From Thiomicrorhabdus indica (GTDB lineage Bacteria; Pseudomonadota; Gammaproteobacteria; Thiomicrospirales; Thiomicrospiraceae), in contig NZ_CP033040.1 in the NCBI RefSeq assembly GCF_004293625.1, positions 1,488,001 to 1,552,000 of the forward strand: 64,000 bases of DNA, given 5' to 3'. Below the pieces are notes generated by a model that did no database searches, was not told the DNA's origin, and saw only the letters and a list, made by a program, of their open reading frames with translations. Within the stretch, counting starts at the first letter, position 1. Each line of letters starts with the position of its first letter. Of this stretch, positions 39,720-47,729 are shown piece after piece. Position numbers and translations under genes: made by a program.

Positions 39720-39852
39720 TTTGTGTGTAAACATTCTGGAGTGCCGATTATAGTTTTTAAATCATTAACTTAGTACAATCTGCCTGTTTTTTAAGCAATA
39801 ATTGCTATTAAACCAAGTTTGTAATCAAAATCTTTCCCAGCCTATTGAAAGT

Positions 39853-40659
39853 TTAAGACAGATTCGATTTAGCCAGTTTTTTTGCCTCTCTTTCAGCAAT
39901 TGTGTCTGCAACATGGTTACGAAGATAAAGAGGTGTAGGGAGTGCTTCACAAGTTGTTTGAACTTCTCCCTGTTTCAACCGAGCCAATTCAAGCATTGCT
40001 TGTGCACTCGGCAAGCTCGGAAACCAGGAAATATCTGAGTTTTGGCCAGTATAAGCCGCTAGCATTTCAATAGCTTGCGGGTACTCTTTTTCAATATCCC
40101 CACAGATCACTAAAGCTTTTTTATCGGTGGAAGTCGTCAGACTATTTTGATGAAACGCTTTAACCTTAGCTTCAAGACGTCTTAAAAATTCACCGGCCGG
40201 TAACATTTCAATCTCAGACTCCTGCCAGTCATTTTTTAAATGGATCCCTGCTTGCCAATAAACCTCTTTCATTCGTGCATCAACCAGTGAAATCCATTCC
40301 ACTCTTTCATAGTTTTGAAACTTCTGGATGTTTAATTGAATAATTGATTTGGCAATCGAAGATAGGCTACTTAATCCGATGACAGGTTTATCCCAACCAA
40401 AGGCTAACCCTTGAATCACTCCAGCTGCAATACGAATACCAGTAAAAGCTCCCGGTCCCTGCCCATATGCAAGGATATCTAATTCGTTTGGCTTTACTTC
40501 AGCATCACTCATCAAAGTCTGAATCATATCTAGAATTTGGTTCGCATGACTTTGTGGCGTCATGACATCTTTATGAAATACTTTTCCTTGAGCATTATTA
40601 ATAGCAACGGAGCACGCTTGAGTAGAGGTATCCAGCGCTAAGATAATTGGTTGGGGCAT
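39853..40659 (-). CDS. tsaB: tRNA threonylcarbamoyladenosine synthesis protein TsaB
   Basis: A non-catalytic ASKHA-fold partner of TsaD and TsaE in making tRNA t6A. From the ATG at 40659 it has 268 residues, beginning PQPIILALDTSTQACSVAI with the conserved AYGQGPGAFTGIR block near residue 70. The frame is open to an ATG at 40680, but AAGGACAGG before 40659 supports the later start. It follows yoaA immediately, as in E. coli. It contains an exact palindrome, read as Leu-Pro-Ala-Gly. Confidence 0.93.
   Translation of the reverse strand: MPQPIILALDTSTQACSVAINNAQGKVFHKDVMTPQSHANQILDMIQTLMSDAEVKPNELDILAYGQGPGAFTGIRIAAGVIQGLAFGWDKPVIGLSSLSSIAKSIIQLNIQKFQNYERVEWISLVDARMKEVYWQAGIHLKNDWQESEIEMLPAGEFLRRLEAKVKAFHQNSLTTSTDKKALVICGDIEKEYPQAIEMLAAYTGQNSDISWFPSLPSAQAMLELARLKQGEVQTTCEALPTPLYLRNHVADTIAEREAKKLAKSNLS
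40192..40201. repeat. Iterated palindrome ACCGGCCGGT
   Basis: Exact copy in tsaB, read as Leu-Pro-Ala-Gly (LPAGEF). Confidence 0.9.
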
Positions 40660-40685
40660 CGACCTGTCCTTTTCATCCATACTTT

Positions 40686-42623
40686 TTATTCTTTAGAAAA
40701 ATTTGGGAGTTTAGTCAGCGCATGTTTTACATCATAAACCCAAGGGAAATTTGGCAAACTATTAATGATCTGTTTGCCATAATTTTTCGTTGAAAACCTT
40801 GGATCACACAGCATTAAAACGCCTTTATCATTGATATCTCGAATTAGCCGGCCGGCTCCTTGCTTCATCGCAATGGTTGCTTCTGGAAGTTGAAAGTGGA
40901 CAAATGCATTCAAGCCTTTTTCTTTTAGGTAGGCTTCTCTTGCTTTCACGATTGGATCATCCGGTGGGATAAATGGAATGCGATCAATTACTACCAACTG
41001 AAGAGAATCCCCTTTCACATCGACCCCTTCCCAAAAACTACTGGTCCCTAACAAAATCGCTTGCTTAGAAGATTTAAACGCGTCCAGTAAGGCAGATTTT
41101 GGCTGCTCTCCCTGAACCAATAATTTTCCATGCCAGTGTTGCTCTAAAATCGTTTTCGCCTCTTGTAAAGCACGATGGCTCGTAAACAGCAAAAACGCCC
41201 TTCCATCTGCGGCTTTCAAAAGCGGCCAAGCAGCTCGTAAACAAATTTTTATATAATTTGGATCGTTTGGTTGCGGCAAACCAACTGGGTGATAAATCAC
41301 CCCTTGGCTCACATAATCAAACGGGCTGCTCCAAACAGATTCTTTGGCATCCATTAACCCTAAACGCTTTGCAAAATAATCAAATTTTCCATTAATACTT
41401 AAGGTAGCCGAAGTGAATAACCAAGCACCGCCAATTTCATCTCTTTGACGGCTAAATGGATCCGCAACACTCAAAGGCGTTAGATTCAATTTAAAACGTC
41501 CTTGAGATGATTCCAACCATCGAATCTTATTCTCAGACTTTGAGGTCATCCAATCCTTTAATTGTCGCTCAAACTCTTTGCAACGCTTATGAACCGCGCC
41601 AAGTTGTTTTCCACGGTCAGACATCTCTTTTAGGTGATCCGCCAAATGCGTCAATGTTTGTAATAAGCGATCCATGGACTTTTGAAAAGCCGTTTCGATT
41701 TCAAGCTGTTCCCAAGTCCAGCGCTTCTCCCACTTACCAAGTGCATCACACACTGCTTTTAATTGCTCTTCAAGCTTGACTGATAAATCCGACAGATTAC
41801 CAGACTCAGGCGCCTCTAATTTCTGTGCCTGCTTGATATCTCTTGCTAATTCATCTAACTGAGAACGGCTTACGGTGAAGCCTAAAAATTGTGCTGCAAT
41901 ATCAGGTAGTTGATGCGCTTCATCAAAAATATAAACATCAGCTTCAGGCAAAATTTCACCAAATCCTTGCTCCCTGAGGGCTAAGTCGGCACAAAACAGA
42001 TGATGATTGACCACTAAGACCTGTGTGTCTTGGGCAATCTCTTTTTGTTGAGGATAAAAACAGCCACAATCGGTGCCGCATTCAGTCGATTGGCAGAATT
42101 CCATTCGAGCGGTCACTTTTCTCCAAATCATATCTTCTTCAGGAATTTGGCTGATCTCAGATCGATCACCCGAGCTAGTTTTTTCTTCTAGCCAATCACG
42201 AATAATCGCCAATTTTTTCCAATCTTCTCGACTATGCTGCTCAGCGGTTTCTGTTACATCCAATCGCTGAGTACAGACGTAATTATCACGCCCTTTTAAA
42301 ATATGTGCTTGGCCTTTAATACCACATACCTTAAAAAGCAACGGCAGATCTTTTTGAACGAGCTGTTCCTGAAGCGTTTTCGTAGCAGTCGAAACAATAA
42401 TCTTTTTGCCTGATAATAACGAAGGAATTAAATAGGCAAATGTCTTTCCTGTACCTGTGCCCGCTTCGGCTAAAAACGTTTCTCCTGATTGAATAACCTC
42501 AAATACTTCATGAGCCATATCTAACTGAGCTTGGCGCGGTGCATAACCGTCAACGGCTTTAGCAAGCATTCCATCTATGCCCATTACCTCATCAATTGTC
42601 AATTTAGATTGCTTGAAGCCCAT
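40686..42623 (-). CDS. yoaA: YoaA/DinG-family ATP-dependent DNA helicase
   Basis: An XPD-like iron-sulfur helicase of about 645 residues (E. coli YoaA 636). Walker A is EAGTGTGKTFAYL; the DEAH box is in IFDEAHQLPD. Cysteines for the 4Fe-4S cluster appear in DNYVCTQRL and ECGTDCGCFYP. The C-terminal motif QGAGRLIRD is intact. YoaA acts at stalled or damaged replication forks. The ATG at 42623 is chosen over a GTG at 42638. A near-copy of the palindrome lies at 40847-40856. tsaB follows, as in E. coli. Confidence 0.9.
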   Translation of the reverse strand: MGFKQSKLTIDEVMGIDGMLAKAVDGYAPRQAQLDMAHEVFEVIQSGETFLAEAGTGTGKTFAYLIPSLLSGKKIIVSTATKTLQEQLVQKDLPLLFKVCGIKGQAHILKGRDNYVCTQRLDVTETAEQHSREDWKKLAIIRDWLEEKTSSGDRSEISQIPEEDMIWRKVTARMEFCQSTECGTDCGCFYPQQKEIAQDTQVLVVNHHLFCADLALREQGFGEILPEADVYIFDEAHQLPDIAAQFLGFTVSRSQLDELARDIKQAQKLEAPESGNLSDLSVKLEEQLKAVCDALGKWEKRWTWEQLEIETAFQKSMDRLLQTLTHLADHLKEMSDRGKQLGAVHKRCKEFERQLKDWMTSKSENKIRWLESSQGRFKLNLTPLSVADPFSRQRDEIGGAWLFTSATLSINGKFDYFAKRLGLMDAKESVWSSPFDYVSQGVIYHPVGLPQPNDPNYIKICLRAAWPLLKAADGRAFLLFTSHRALQEAKTILEQHWHGKLLVQGEQPKSALLDAFKSSKQAILLGTSSFWEGVDVKGDSLQLVVIDRIPFIPPDDPIVKAREAYLKEKGLNAFVHFQLPEATIAMKQGAGRLIRDINDKGVLMLCDPRFSTKNYGKQIINSLPNFPWVYDVKHALTKLPNFSKE

Positions 42624-42655
42624 TTGATTGCCTATCACTCATTTACCAAGCCGAT

Positions 42656-42685
42656 ATTATAGGCAATCGTTCGCACCCTTGGCAG
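42656..42685 (-). promoter_or_regulatory. Possible promoter of yoaA-tsaB
   Basis: On the minus strand CTGCCA, 18 bases and TATAAT are seen about 33 bases upstream of yoaA. The -10 is perfect; the -35 matches in four positions. Confidence 0.4.
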
Positions 42686-42780
42686 GAAATCCATTGTTGT
42701 AAAATTCTAAAACATAAACAGTTGACATTAGCTATATGAAAGAAACACTTAATCGATTGAAATTATTCAATAATAAAAAC

Positions 42781-42809
42781 TAGACATACCATTACGGCAT
42801 CGTTATAAT
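42781..42809 (+). promoter_or_regulatory. Sigma-70-type promoter for the L36 gene
   Basis: TAGACA and TATAAT separated by exactly 17 bases. Only one base of the -35 differs from consensus. It lies about 72 bases upstream of the rpmJ start. Confidence 0.7.
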
Positions 42810-42881
42810 CCGCGGCTTCAAATATTTGAACTTAAGTCGAATTGGTTTAGAAATATTCGACACATAATTGGATATATCACA

Positions 42882-43007
42882 ATGAAAATTCTATCTTCTC
42901 TAAAATCTGCTAAAAACCGCCACAAAGACTGTCAAGTCGTTAAGCGTCGCGGTAAAGTTTACGTGATCAACAAAACAAACCCTAAGTTTAAAGCTCGTCA
43001 GCGTTAA
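42882..43007 (+). CDS. rpmJ: 50S ribosomal protein L36, type B (zinc-free form)
   Basis: A 41-residue protein, too short for most automatic gene calls. The sequence starts [17 protein letters not shown] and ends [12 protein letters not shown]. It has the YkgO/L36 type B features: the [20 protein letters not shown](V/I)YVI pattern and only one cysteine, so it cannot hold the zinc of the CxxC..H type A form. A clear promoter lies upstream and a strong terminator follows, so it is a single-gene transcript. Confidence 0.95.
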   Translation: MKILSSLKSAKNRHKDCQVVKRRGKVYVINKTNPKFKARQR

Positions 43008-43046
43008 TTCTGAACGAACGAAACTTAGCAGCGTAACGTTGCAGAC

Positions 43047-43078
43047 AAAAAAGCGCCTCTGATCAAGGCGCTTTTTTT
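43047..43078 (+). terminator. Terminator of the L36 gene
   Basis: A stem AAAAAAGCGCC / GGCGCTTTTTT with a T run, 40 bases after the rpmJ stop. Confidence 0.9.
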
Positions 43079-43115
43079 ATGTCTGAAATTCATGAAATGA
43101 CCTTACAAAGCATCA

Positions 43116-43160
43116 ATAAATTGCCCATCTGTCATCTGTTTCTAGATGGGCAATTTTATT
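43116..43160 (-). terminator. Terminator of hemJ
   Basis: A 13-bp stem AAATTGCCCATCT / AGATGGGCAATTT downstream of hemJ. A T run follows on either strand. Confidence 0.8.
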
Positions 43161-43184
43161 ATTCAGAGTCGACTATTTAAGACG

Positions 43185-43607
43185 CTAAAAAGGTTTAACG
43201 ACGACCAGAATCAAGATAACAATCGCAAGCAATAATGGGATTTCATTCGCCCAGCGATAATAAACACCACTATGATCTAGATGACCTTGCTGCATTTCTT
43301 TAGTACGTTTCTTTGTCCACATGTGATAAGCCAGCAGTAGACCGACAAATACGATTTTGGCATGTAACCATCCCATTCCTTCTGCTAAAGGAAAATACGC
43401 TAGCCACAACCAGATACCGGTACCAATGGCCAGCATCATCATAATGGTCATAAATTTATATAGTTTATCCGCCATAATGGCCAGACGCGCTACATCTTGC
43501 CCTGCTTCTTTTCCCTCTACATAATGCACAAAAATTCGAGGTAAATAGAATATCCCGGCCATCCAGGACATCATAAAAAGGATATGAAAGGTTTTTAACC
43601 AAAGCAT
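43185..43607 (-). CDS. hemJ: Protoporphyrinogen oxidase HemJ
   Basis: A 140-residue four-helix membrane protein of the HemJ (UPF0093/CopD-like) family, which oxidises protoporphyrinogen IX in heme synthesis where HemG or HemY is missing. The blocks LKTFHILFMMSWMAGIFYLPRIFV and YYRWANEIPLLLAIVILILVV are typical. The ATG at 43607 follows GGAGTG. The frame runs on to 43775, but that part overlaps the divergent slyD start and lacks family features. It fits with the many heme-c proteins in the window. Confidence 0.88.
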   Translation of the reverse strand: MLWLKTFHILFMMSWMAGIFYLPRIFVHYVEGKEAGQDVARLAIMADKLYKFMTIMMMLAIGTGIWLWLAYFPLAEGMGWLHAKIVFVGLLLAYHMWTKKRTKEMQQGHLDHSGVYYRWANEIPLLLAIVILILVVVKPF

Positions 43608-43725
43608 TAATACACTCCAATCGATTTTTAAAGAAAAATTTTTCGGGAAACTTCCCTGCCCAAATACTGAATCTGTATGATAAAGCTTTCCACACCAAAA
43701 TTGATAAATAAACTCAGGATGAATT

Positions 43726-44205
43726 ATGGAAATTTCTGATAATAAAGTTGTTCTTTTTGAATATGTTCTCACCAATAAAGCCGGAGAAAAGTTAGATGCT
43801 TCTGACGGTCAACCTTTAGCCTATCTTCATGGGCATGCCAACATTATTTCAGGCTTAGAAAGTCAAATGGTAGGAAAAAAAGTTGGCGACAAATTTACGG
43901 CTGAAGTCGCAGCAAAAGACGGCTATGGTGAAGTTCAAGAAGAGTTGATTCAAACGGTCCCAAATTCAATGTTTCAAGGTGTTGAAACTTTAGAAGTAGG
44001 TATGCGTTTTGAAGCACAATCAGAATATGGAACACATTCTGTAGAAATTATTAAAATTGAAGGTGATGAAGTTACCGTTGACGGAAACCACCCTCTTGCC
44101 GGTGTCGATTTAAGTTTTGAAGTAGAAGTGACTGGCGTTCGTGAAGCGACGGATGAAGAAATTGAACATGGTCATGCACATGGTCCTGGTGGTCATCATC
44201 ACTAG
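43726..44205 (+). CDS. slyD: FKBP-type peptidyl-prolyl isomerase SlyD
   Basis: A 159-residue FKBP with the insert-in-flap domain. It begins MEISDNKVVLFEYVLTNKAGE and has the LAYLHGHANIISGLE segment, AKDGYGEVQEELIQTV, and LAGVDLSFEVEVTGV. The histidine-rich tail (HGHAHGPGGHHH) is a short version of the nickel-binding tail of E. coli SlyD. SlyD proteins are prolyl isomerases, chaperones and nickel donors to hydrogenase. No hydrogenase gene is in the window. It is divergent from hemJ and terminates in a strong hairpin. Confidence 0.9.
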   Translation: MEISDNKVVLFEYVLTNKAGEKLDASDGQPLAYLHGHANIISGLESQMVGKKVGDKFTAEVAAKDGYGEVQEELIQTVPNSMFQGVETLEVGMRFEAQSEYGTHSVEIIKIEGDEVTVDGNHPLAGVDLSFEVEVTGVREATDEEIEHGHAHGPGGHHH

Positions 44206-44250
44206 CTTTGGATTAACATGTATGTAGCTAGAGGTTAATTCAAAGGCCGA

Positions 44251-44293
44251 TAAAAAACCGCACAAGATTAGAACAATCTATGCGGTTTTTTTA
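44251..44293. terminator. Bidirectional terminator after slyD
   Basis: Stem AAAAAACCGCA / TGCGGTTTTTT with A and T runs, between slyD and the convergent membrane cytochrome gene. Confidence 0.85.
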
Positions 44294-44305
44294 TTTCTAG
44301 ATGAA

Positions 44306-45073
44306 CTATTTATCACTCCATGTATTCACATCATAGGTAATGTTTTTCATTGGAAAAATCCACATCTGATAGAGTGAAGAGAAAATCATAACAGTAGATG
44401 CAACTGAATAACCAAAACCACCAATAATCACAAAATATGCAAAATTCGGTTCAAGCTTAGTTAGCCACCACGAAGCGATATCAATAATTAAAAATGCAAA
44501 TGGGGTAAAAATAAGCAGTGCTTTCACCCAAGGCTTAAACCCAACCGACATTGAAAAAATAAGGCCAATGAAGAAAAAGATAAACGCAATCCCAAACAAG
44601 TGAATGTGTGATACCCGAGTCAAAGCGCTAAAAGAAGCGCCCTCATCAACTTTTGCAATCTCATTCATCACTTCAAGCTTTGTGACATTTGGCAAGCCTG
44701 GAATATTCGCATGGCACATGGCACATTTATTCTGCACTATTGGTTGAATAGTATTTTGCCACTCATTCTCATCTGCCCCTTCTCGCGCCCACTTAATCAG
44801 TATTAAATTTTCTTCTGGTGTCGCTTTATCTTTCATTGACCCATTCAATTTTGATTCGAGTTTAGACCCCTCACGATTACCATAATAACTATAGACAATA
44901 TCTTCGACAGATAACCCCAATTTTCCATCTGCCATACCGTGGGTCAGCATAATTTGCCCACCTGCCACCAAAAGCCCGAGCCCTACGACTAATAAATACC
45001 CCGTGAATAATGCTTTGACCGGTAAAGATAAAGAAGGCAAGTTTAACCACTTGGTTTGAATGTGAGATTGCAT
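44306..45073 (-). CDS. Membrane-anchored monoheme c-type cytochrome
   Basis: A 255-residue membrane protein with about four hydrophobic helices: one at residues 19-42, then three from about 153 onward. A soluble loop between helices 1 and 2 contains a single heme motif, CAMCH (residues 117-121). A His-rich SHIHLFG segment follows at the membrane face and could bind a second metal or heme. I do not recognise a named family. The layout suggests a periplasmic electron carrier anchored to the inner membrane, perhaps for a sulfur or hydrogen oxidation chain; that is inference. Confidence 0.72.
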   Translation of the reverse strand: MQSHIQTKWLNLPSLSLPVKALFTGYLLVVGLGLLVAGGQIMLTHGMADGKLGLSVEDIVYSYYGNREGSKLESKLNGSMKDKATPEENLILIKWAREGADENEWQNTIQPIVQNKCAMCHANIPGLPNVTKLEVMNEIAKVDEGASFSALTRVSHIHLFGIAFIFFFIGLIFSMSVGFKPWVKALLIFTPFAFLIIDIASWWLTKLEPNFAYFVIIGGFGYSVASTVMIFSSLYQMWIFPMKNITYDVNTWSDK

Positions 45074-45122
45074 AAGATTTCCTTTACATCTTGTAATGAC
45101 TCATGAAAAATTAGATGTGAAT

Positions 45123-45632
45123 TTATAAGGATTCAATCAAATAATCTTCGTAATCCAATTTACCATTGTCAACGACTACAGGAATCGCTAAAAGACCTAC
45201 CCCTGCCTCTGTAACACTTGATAACCTTCCCGTATTCAATGGATGCCAATCCGCGAGTGATTGACCACGATATAACATTCGATAAGCGCAAGTATCAGGA
45301 AGCCAATCAAACTCAGCGACTCTTTCGCGCGTCAATTGAACACAGGCTGGCACATTTGTGGAGCGGTTTTCATAATCCGTACAGCGAGCAGTCTTAGGGT
45401 CAGAATAAGGACAAACAACACGTGTATATACTAATTCATCGGTTTCATCATCAATCAATTTAGTCAGACAACACAAACCGCATCCGTCGCAAATCAATTC
45501 CCATTCTTGATTAGTCATTTGATCTAGTTTTTTCGTTTCCCAAAAACGAGAAGCGATTAGATCATTAACCTGCTCTCCGTTTTCAATCGAATTGAGTTGT
45601 TCAGAATTGTTAGAAATTTGATTAGAAGACAT
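45123..45632 (-). CDS. YcgN-family cysteine cluster protein (UPF0260)
   Basis: A 169-residue protein with the YcgN/YkgJ-type metal-binding motif CDGCGLCCLTK (about residues 49-59), further cysteines in VVCPYSDPKTARC, and ACVQL. It ends in ADWHPL and the LLAIPVVV segment typical of YcgN. The cluster (Zn or Fe-S) and activity are not defined. Its start is nine bases from an iterated palindrome that separates it from the diguanylate cyclase gene upstream. Confidence 0.85.
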   Translation of the reverse strand: MSSNQISNNSEQLNSIENGEQVNDLIASRFWETKKLDQMTNQEWELICDGCGLCCLTKLIDDETDELVYTRVVCPYSDPKTARCTDYENRSTNVPACVQLTRERVAEFDWLPDTCAYRMLYRGQSLADWHPLNTGRLSSVTEAGVGLLAIPVVVDNGKLDYEDYLIESL

Positions 45633-45639
45633 ATTTGCT

Positions 45640-45649
45640 ACCGGCCGGT
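45640..45649. repeat. Iterated palindrome ACCGGCCGGT, intergenic copy
   Basis: Exact copy in the 28-base gap between the YcgN gene and the diguanylate cyclase gene, close to the YcgN ribosome-binding region. Confidence 0.9.
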
Positions 45650-45660
45650 AAAGGTTAATA

Positions 45661-46938
45661 TTAAAGATATTCGTATCGACTGAAATATTCTACTCTATTT
45701 CTTCCACCATCTTTGGCCCGATAGAGTGCCCGATCGGCATGATCAATCACCATATTGGCATCTGTATCCAATGGATACTCTGAAACCCCAAAGCTACAAC
45801 TTAATTGATCAACCGTTGAGAATTTCTGTTTAGAAATAACTTGTTTGTATTTTTCTGCCAAAACCACCGCGCCCCTTTCATTTGTATGTGGGCAAATAAC
45901 CATAAACTCTTCACCACCCCAACGACCAAACACATCAATTTTGCGTGAATTAAGACTTATAATTTTTGTTAGTTCCGTTAACACTTGATCGCCAACTAAA
46001 TGACCATAGCAATCGTTTACCTCTTTAAAGTTATCTATATCAAACATAATCACTGAAAATGTATCTCGAATTCGATTGGCACGGTCAATTTCCGATTGCA
46101 ACGTTTGATTCAAAGTTAAGCGATTGGCAATTTTAGTTAAAGCATCTTTTTCCGCCAGAGACTTTAATTTGATGGTGTCATTGATATTTTGATAAAAGAG
46201 ACTAAACCCCACCCAAATGTTAAAACCGTCATAACGCGGAACTAACGTTAAACGATACCAATTTTGATCACCTTCCGCATTTTGATCTCTGATAACCCAA
46301 TGTTGTTCTTCCTTTGGAATTTCCATAAACTGCTCGTACCAAGATTTATCAAAAAACTCCTCAAAATCAACATTTGCAGAATGCCTTTGAGCGAATTGAA
46401 TGAAGGATACACCTAAAATTGAATTTTTATTAACCGAGAGCGCTTGCGATAACGCATCACTAAAAAAGTTAATTTCACCCTTTAGATTAATAAACAGGAA
46501 AGGCAAATACCTATCCATAATGGACCAGTTATCTTGTCCAGTACGCTGTTGAACATTCAACATACTCTTCAGCCCATTCAACTGAAACTGACCATCAACT
46601 CTTCGCTTAATGTATTCATGCGTTGTTGGGAAAACAAGCACATCCTGAGCACCGAGTTCAAAAGCTTTTTGAATTAATAATGGAGAATGCTTTTCCAATA
46701 TAAATAACACTGGAACTCGACCATTGCATTCGCTTTGAATCCAGTCTAAAGAATGATCATGCTTATATTGAGCTTGATAGAGATTCAACAGAATAAGACG
46801 TGGTTTATCCATCGCTTTATGAGCCAATTCAGATGAATCTTTGATATACACCAGAGAATAGTTCTCAGAAAGCGCTTCATGTATGAGTTTATGATGCAAC
46901 TCATTTCTCTCAATGACCAAAATCATCGGATTATTCAC
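45661..46938 (-). CDS. Diguanylate cyclase with degenerate receiver domain
   Basis: A 425-residue cytoplasmic protein: a REC-like N-terminal domain (about 1-115), a PAS-like middle (about 145-250) and a GGDEF domain (about 265-425). The catalytic motif is an active-type GGEEF in RWGGEEFMV. The receiver lacks the usual acceptor aspartate (LILLNLYQ has Asn), so it is probably not phosphorylated in the usual way. The GTG start at 46938 has AAGGAG nine bases upstream. It makes c-di-GMP if active. It precedes the YcgN gene. Confidence 0.85.
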   Translation of the reverse strand: MNNPMILVIERNELHHKLIHEALSENYSLVYIKDSSELAHKAMDKPRLILLNLYQAQYKHDHSLDWIQSECNGRVPVLFILEKHSPLLIQKAFELGAQDVLVFPTTHEYIKRRVDGQFQLNGLKSMLNVQQRTGQDNWSIMDRYLPFLFINLKGEINFFSDALSQALSVNKNSILGVSFIQFAQRHSANVDFEEFFDKSWYEQFMEIPKEEQHWVIRDQNAEGDQNWYRLTLVPRYDGFNIWVGFSLFYQNINDTIKLKSLAEKDALTKIANRLTLNQTLQSEIDRANRIRDTFSVIMFDIDNFKEVNDCYGHLVGDQVLTELTKIISLNSRKIDVFGRWGGEEFMVICPHTNERGAVVLAEKYKQVISKQKFSTVDQLSCSFGVSEYPLDTDANMVIDHADRALYRAKDGGRNRVEYFSRYEYL

Positions 46939-47253
46939 TGTTTACCACTCCTTATTTATACCCTCCCTCAAAGGCATAATAAAAAATTCAGATCTAAAAA
47001 CAATCTATTGATTTAAGAATTATTACTTATATCATACTTAATTATTCTTTATAAAAAAGATAAATCCCAATCACACCAATCATGCAAAAAGGAGTAAAAA
47101 GTTGATTACAATTTAATTTGTCTAACAATAAGTTCTCATAATTTATGAATTATTTGCTAACCTTTTAGAAATAAGTAAACGCATGATTGAAAGTTGCTTT
47201 TACTTGCCTTTGCATTGCCCCAAAAGGTATTCGGTTGATTAGGAGTGGCTCAA
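46939..47253. other. 315-bp gap upstream of the small coiled-coil protein gene
   Basis: AT-rich, with no recognisable gene. It must hold the divergent promoters of the diguanylate cyclase gene and the plus-strand genes. I see no clear consensus promoter, flagellar-type promoter or repeat. Only the ribosome-binding site TAGGAG before the GTG at 47254 is clear. Confidence 0.4.
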
Positions 47254-47694
47254 GTGTCGAAATTAACCCCAAAACAAAAAGCGATTAAATGTCTCGACTT
47301 TATCGATCAACGGCTTGAATACACAGCCAGCCAAACGATAGAAATCGCAGAGATGATGATTGATGACATTCAAAAACTCAATAAGGCACATATGCTGGCA
47401 GAGCAAGGTGAAAACTTGGAAGAATACCTTGACACTATGAATCATTTACAGATGAAATGGATGGGACACTTGAACGAAATCATCTTGGAACAAACCAACC
47501 GTGACTTAAATGGTCAAGTATTAATCTCATTGAATAAATTTGTCGGCATGCTCAGTGAAAATCAAACAAAGGGCATGGATTTCAGCTTACCAAGCATTGT
47601 TGCTCGACAAATTAATGACCATGAAGAGGAAGACAAATACCTCGATCAGGAAGAAATCGAGTTATTAATATCTCAACAAAACAAAAATGCCTAA
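47254..47694 (+). CDS. Small helical acidic protein, unknown
   Basis: A protein of about 146 residues, predicted almost entirely helical from its Leu/Met/Glu pattern, with an acidic, Gln-rich C-terminus. I recognise no family. The GTG at 47254 is chosen because TAGGAG lies eight bases before it. The frame is also open from a GTG at 47245. It precedes the PAS-GGDEF gene by 35 bases on the same strand, and may be its regulatory partner. Confidence 0.55.
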   Translation: MSKLTPKQKAIKCLDFIDQRLEYTASQTIEIAEMMIDDIQKLNKAHMLAEQGENLEEYLDTMNHLQMKWMGHLNEIILEQTNRDLNGQVLISLNKFVGMLSENQTKGMDFSLPSIVARQINDHEEEDKYLDQEEIELLISQQNKNA

Positions 47695-47729
47695 ATCAGA
47701 ACCCTCTTTATGAGACAAGAATACAACCT

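Noticed and set aside
39655..39852. Replication origin near the DnaA boxes
   Set aside because: Only two boxes are seen, with no AT-rich unwinding repeats and none of the usual origin neighbours (dnaA, dnaN, gyrB, gidA).
40847..40856. Fourth-type palindrome site GCCGGCCGGC in yoaA
   Set aside because: It keeps the 8-base core, but both flanks differ and the codons encode the conserved helicase motif Gly-Ala-Gly-Arg-Leu, so I counted it only as a near-copy, not as an exact member.
42735..42782. 15-codon ORF beginning MKETLNRLK upstream of rpmJ
   Set aside because: No ribosome-binding site, and it ends inside the -35 region of the L36 promoter.
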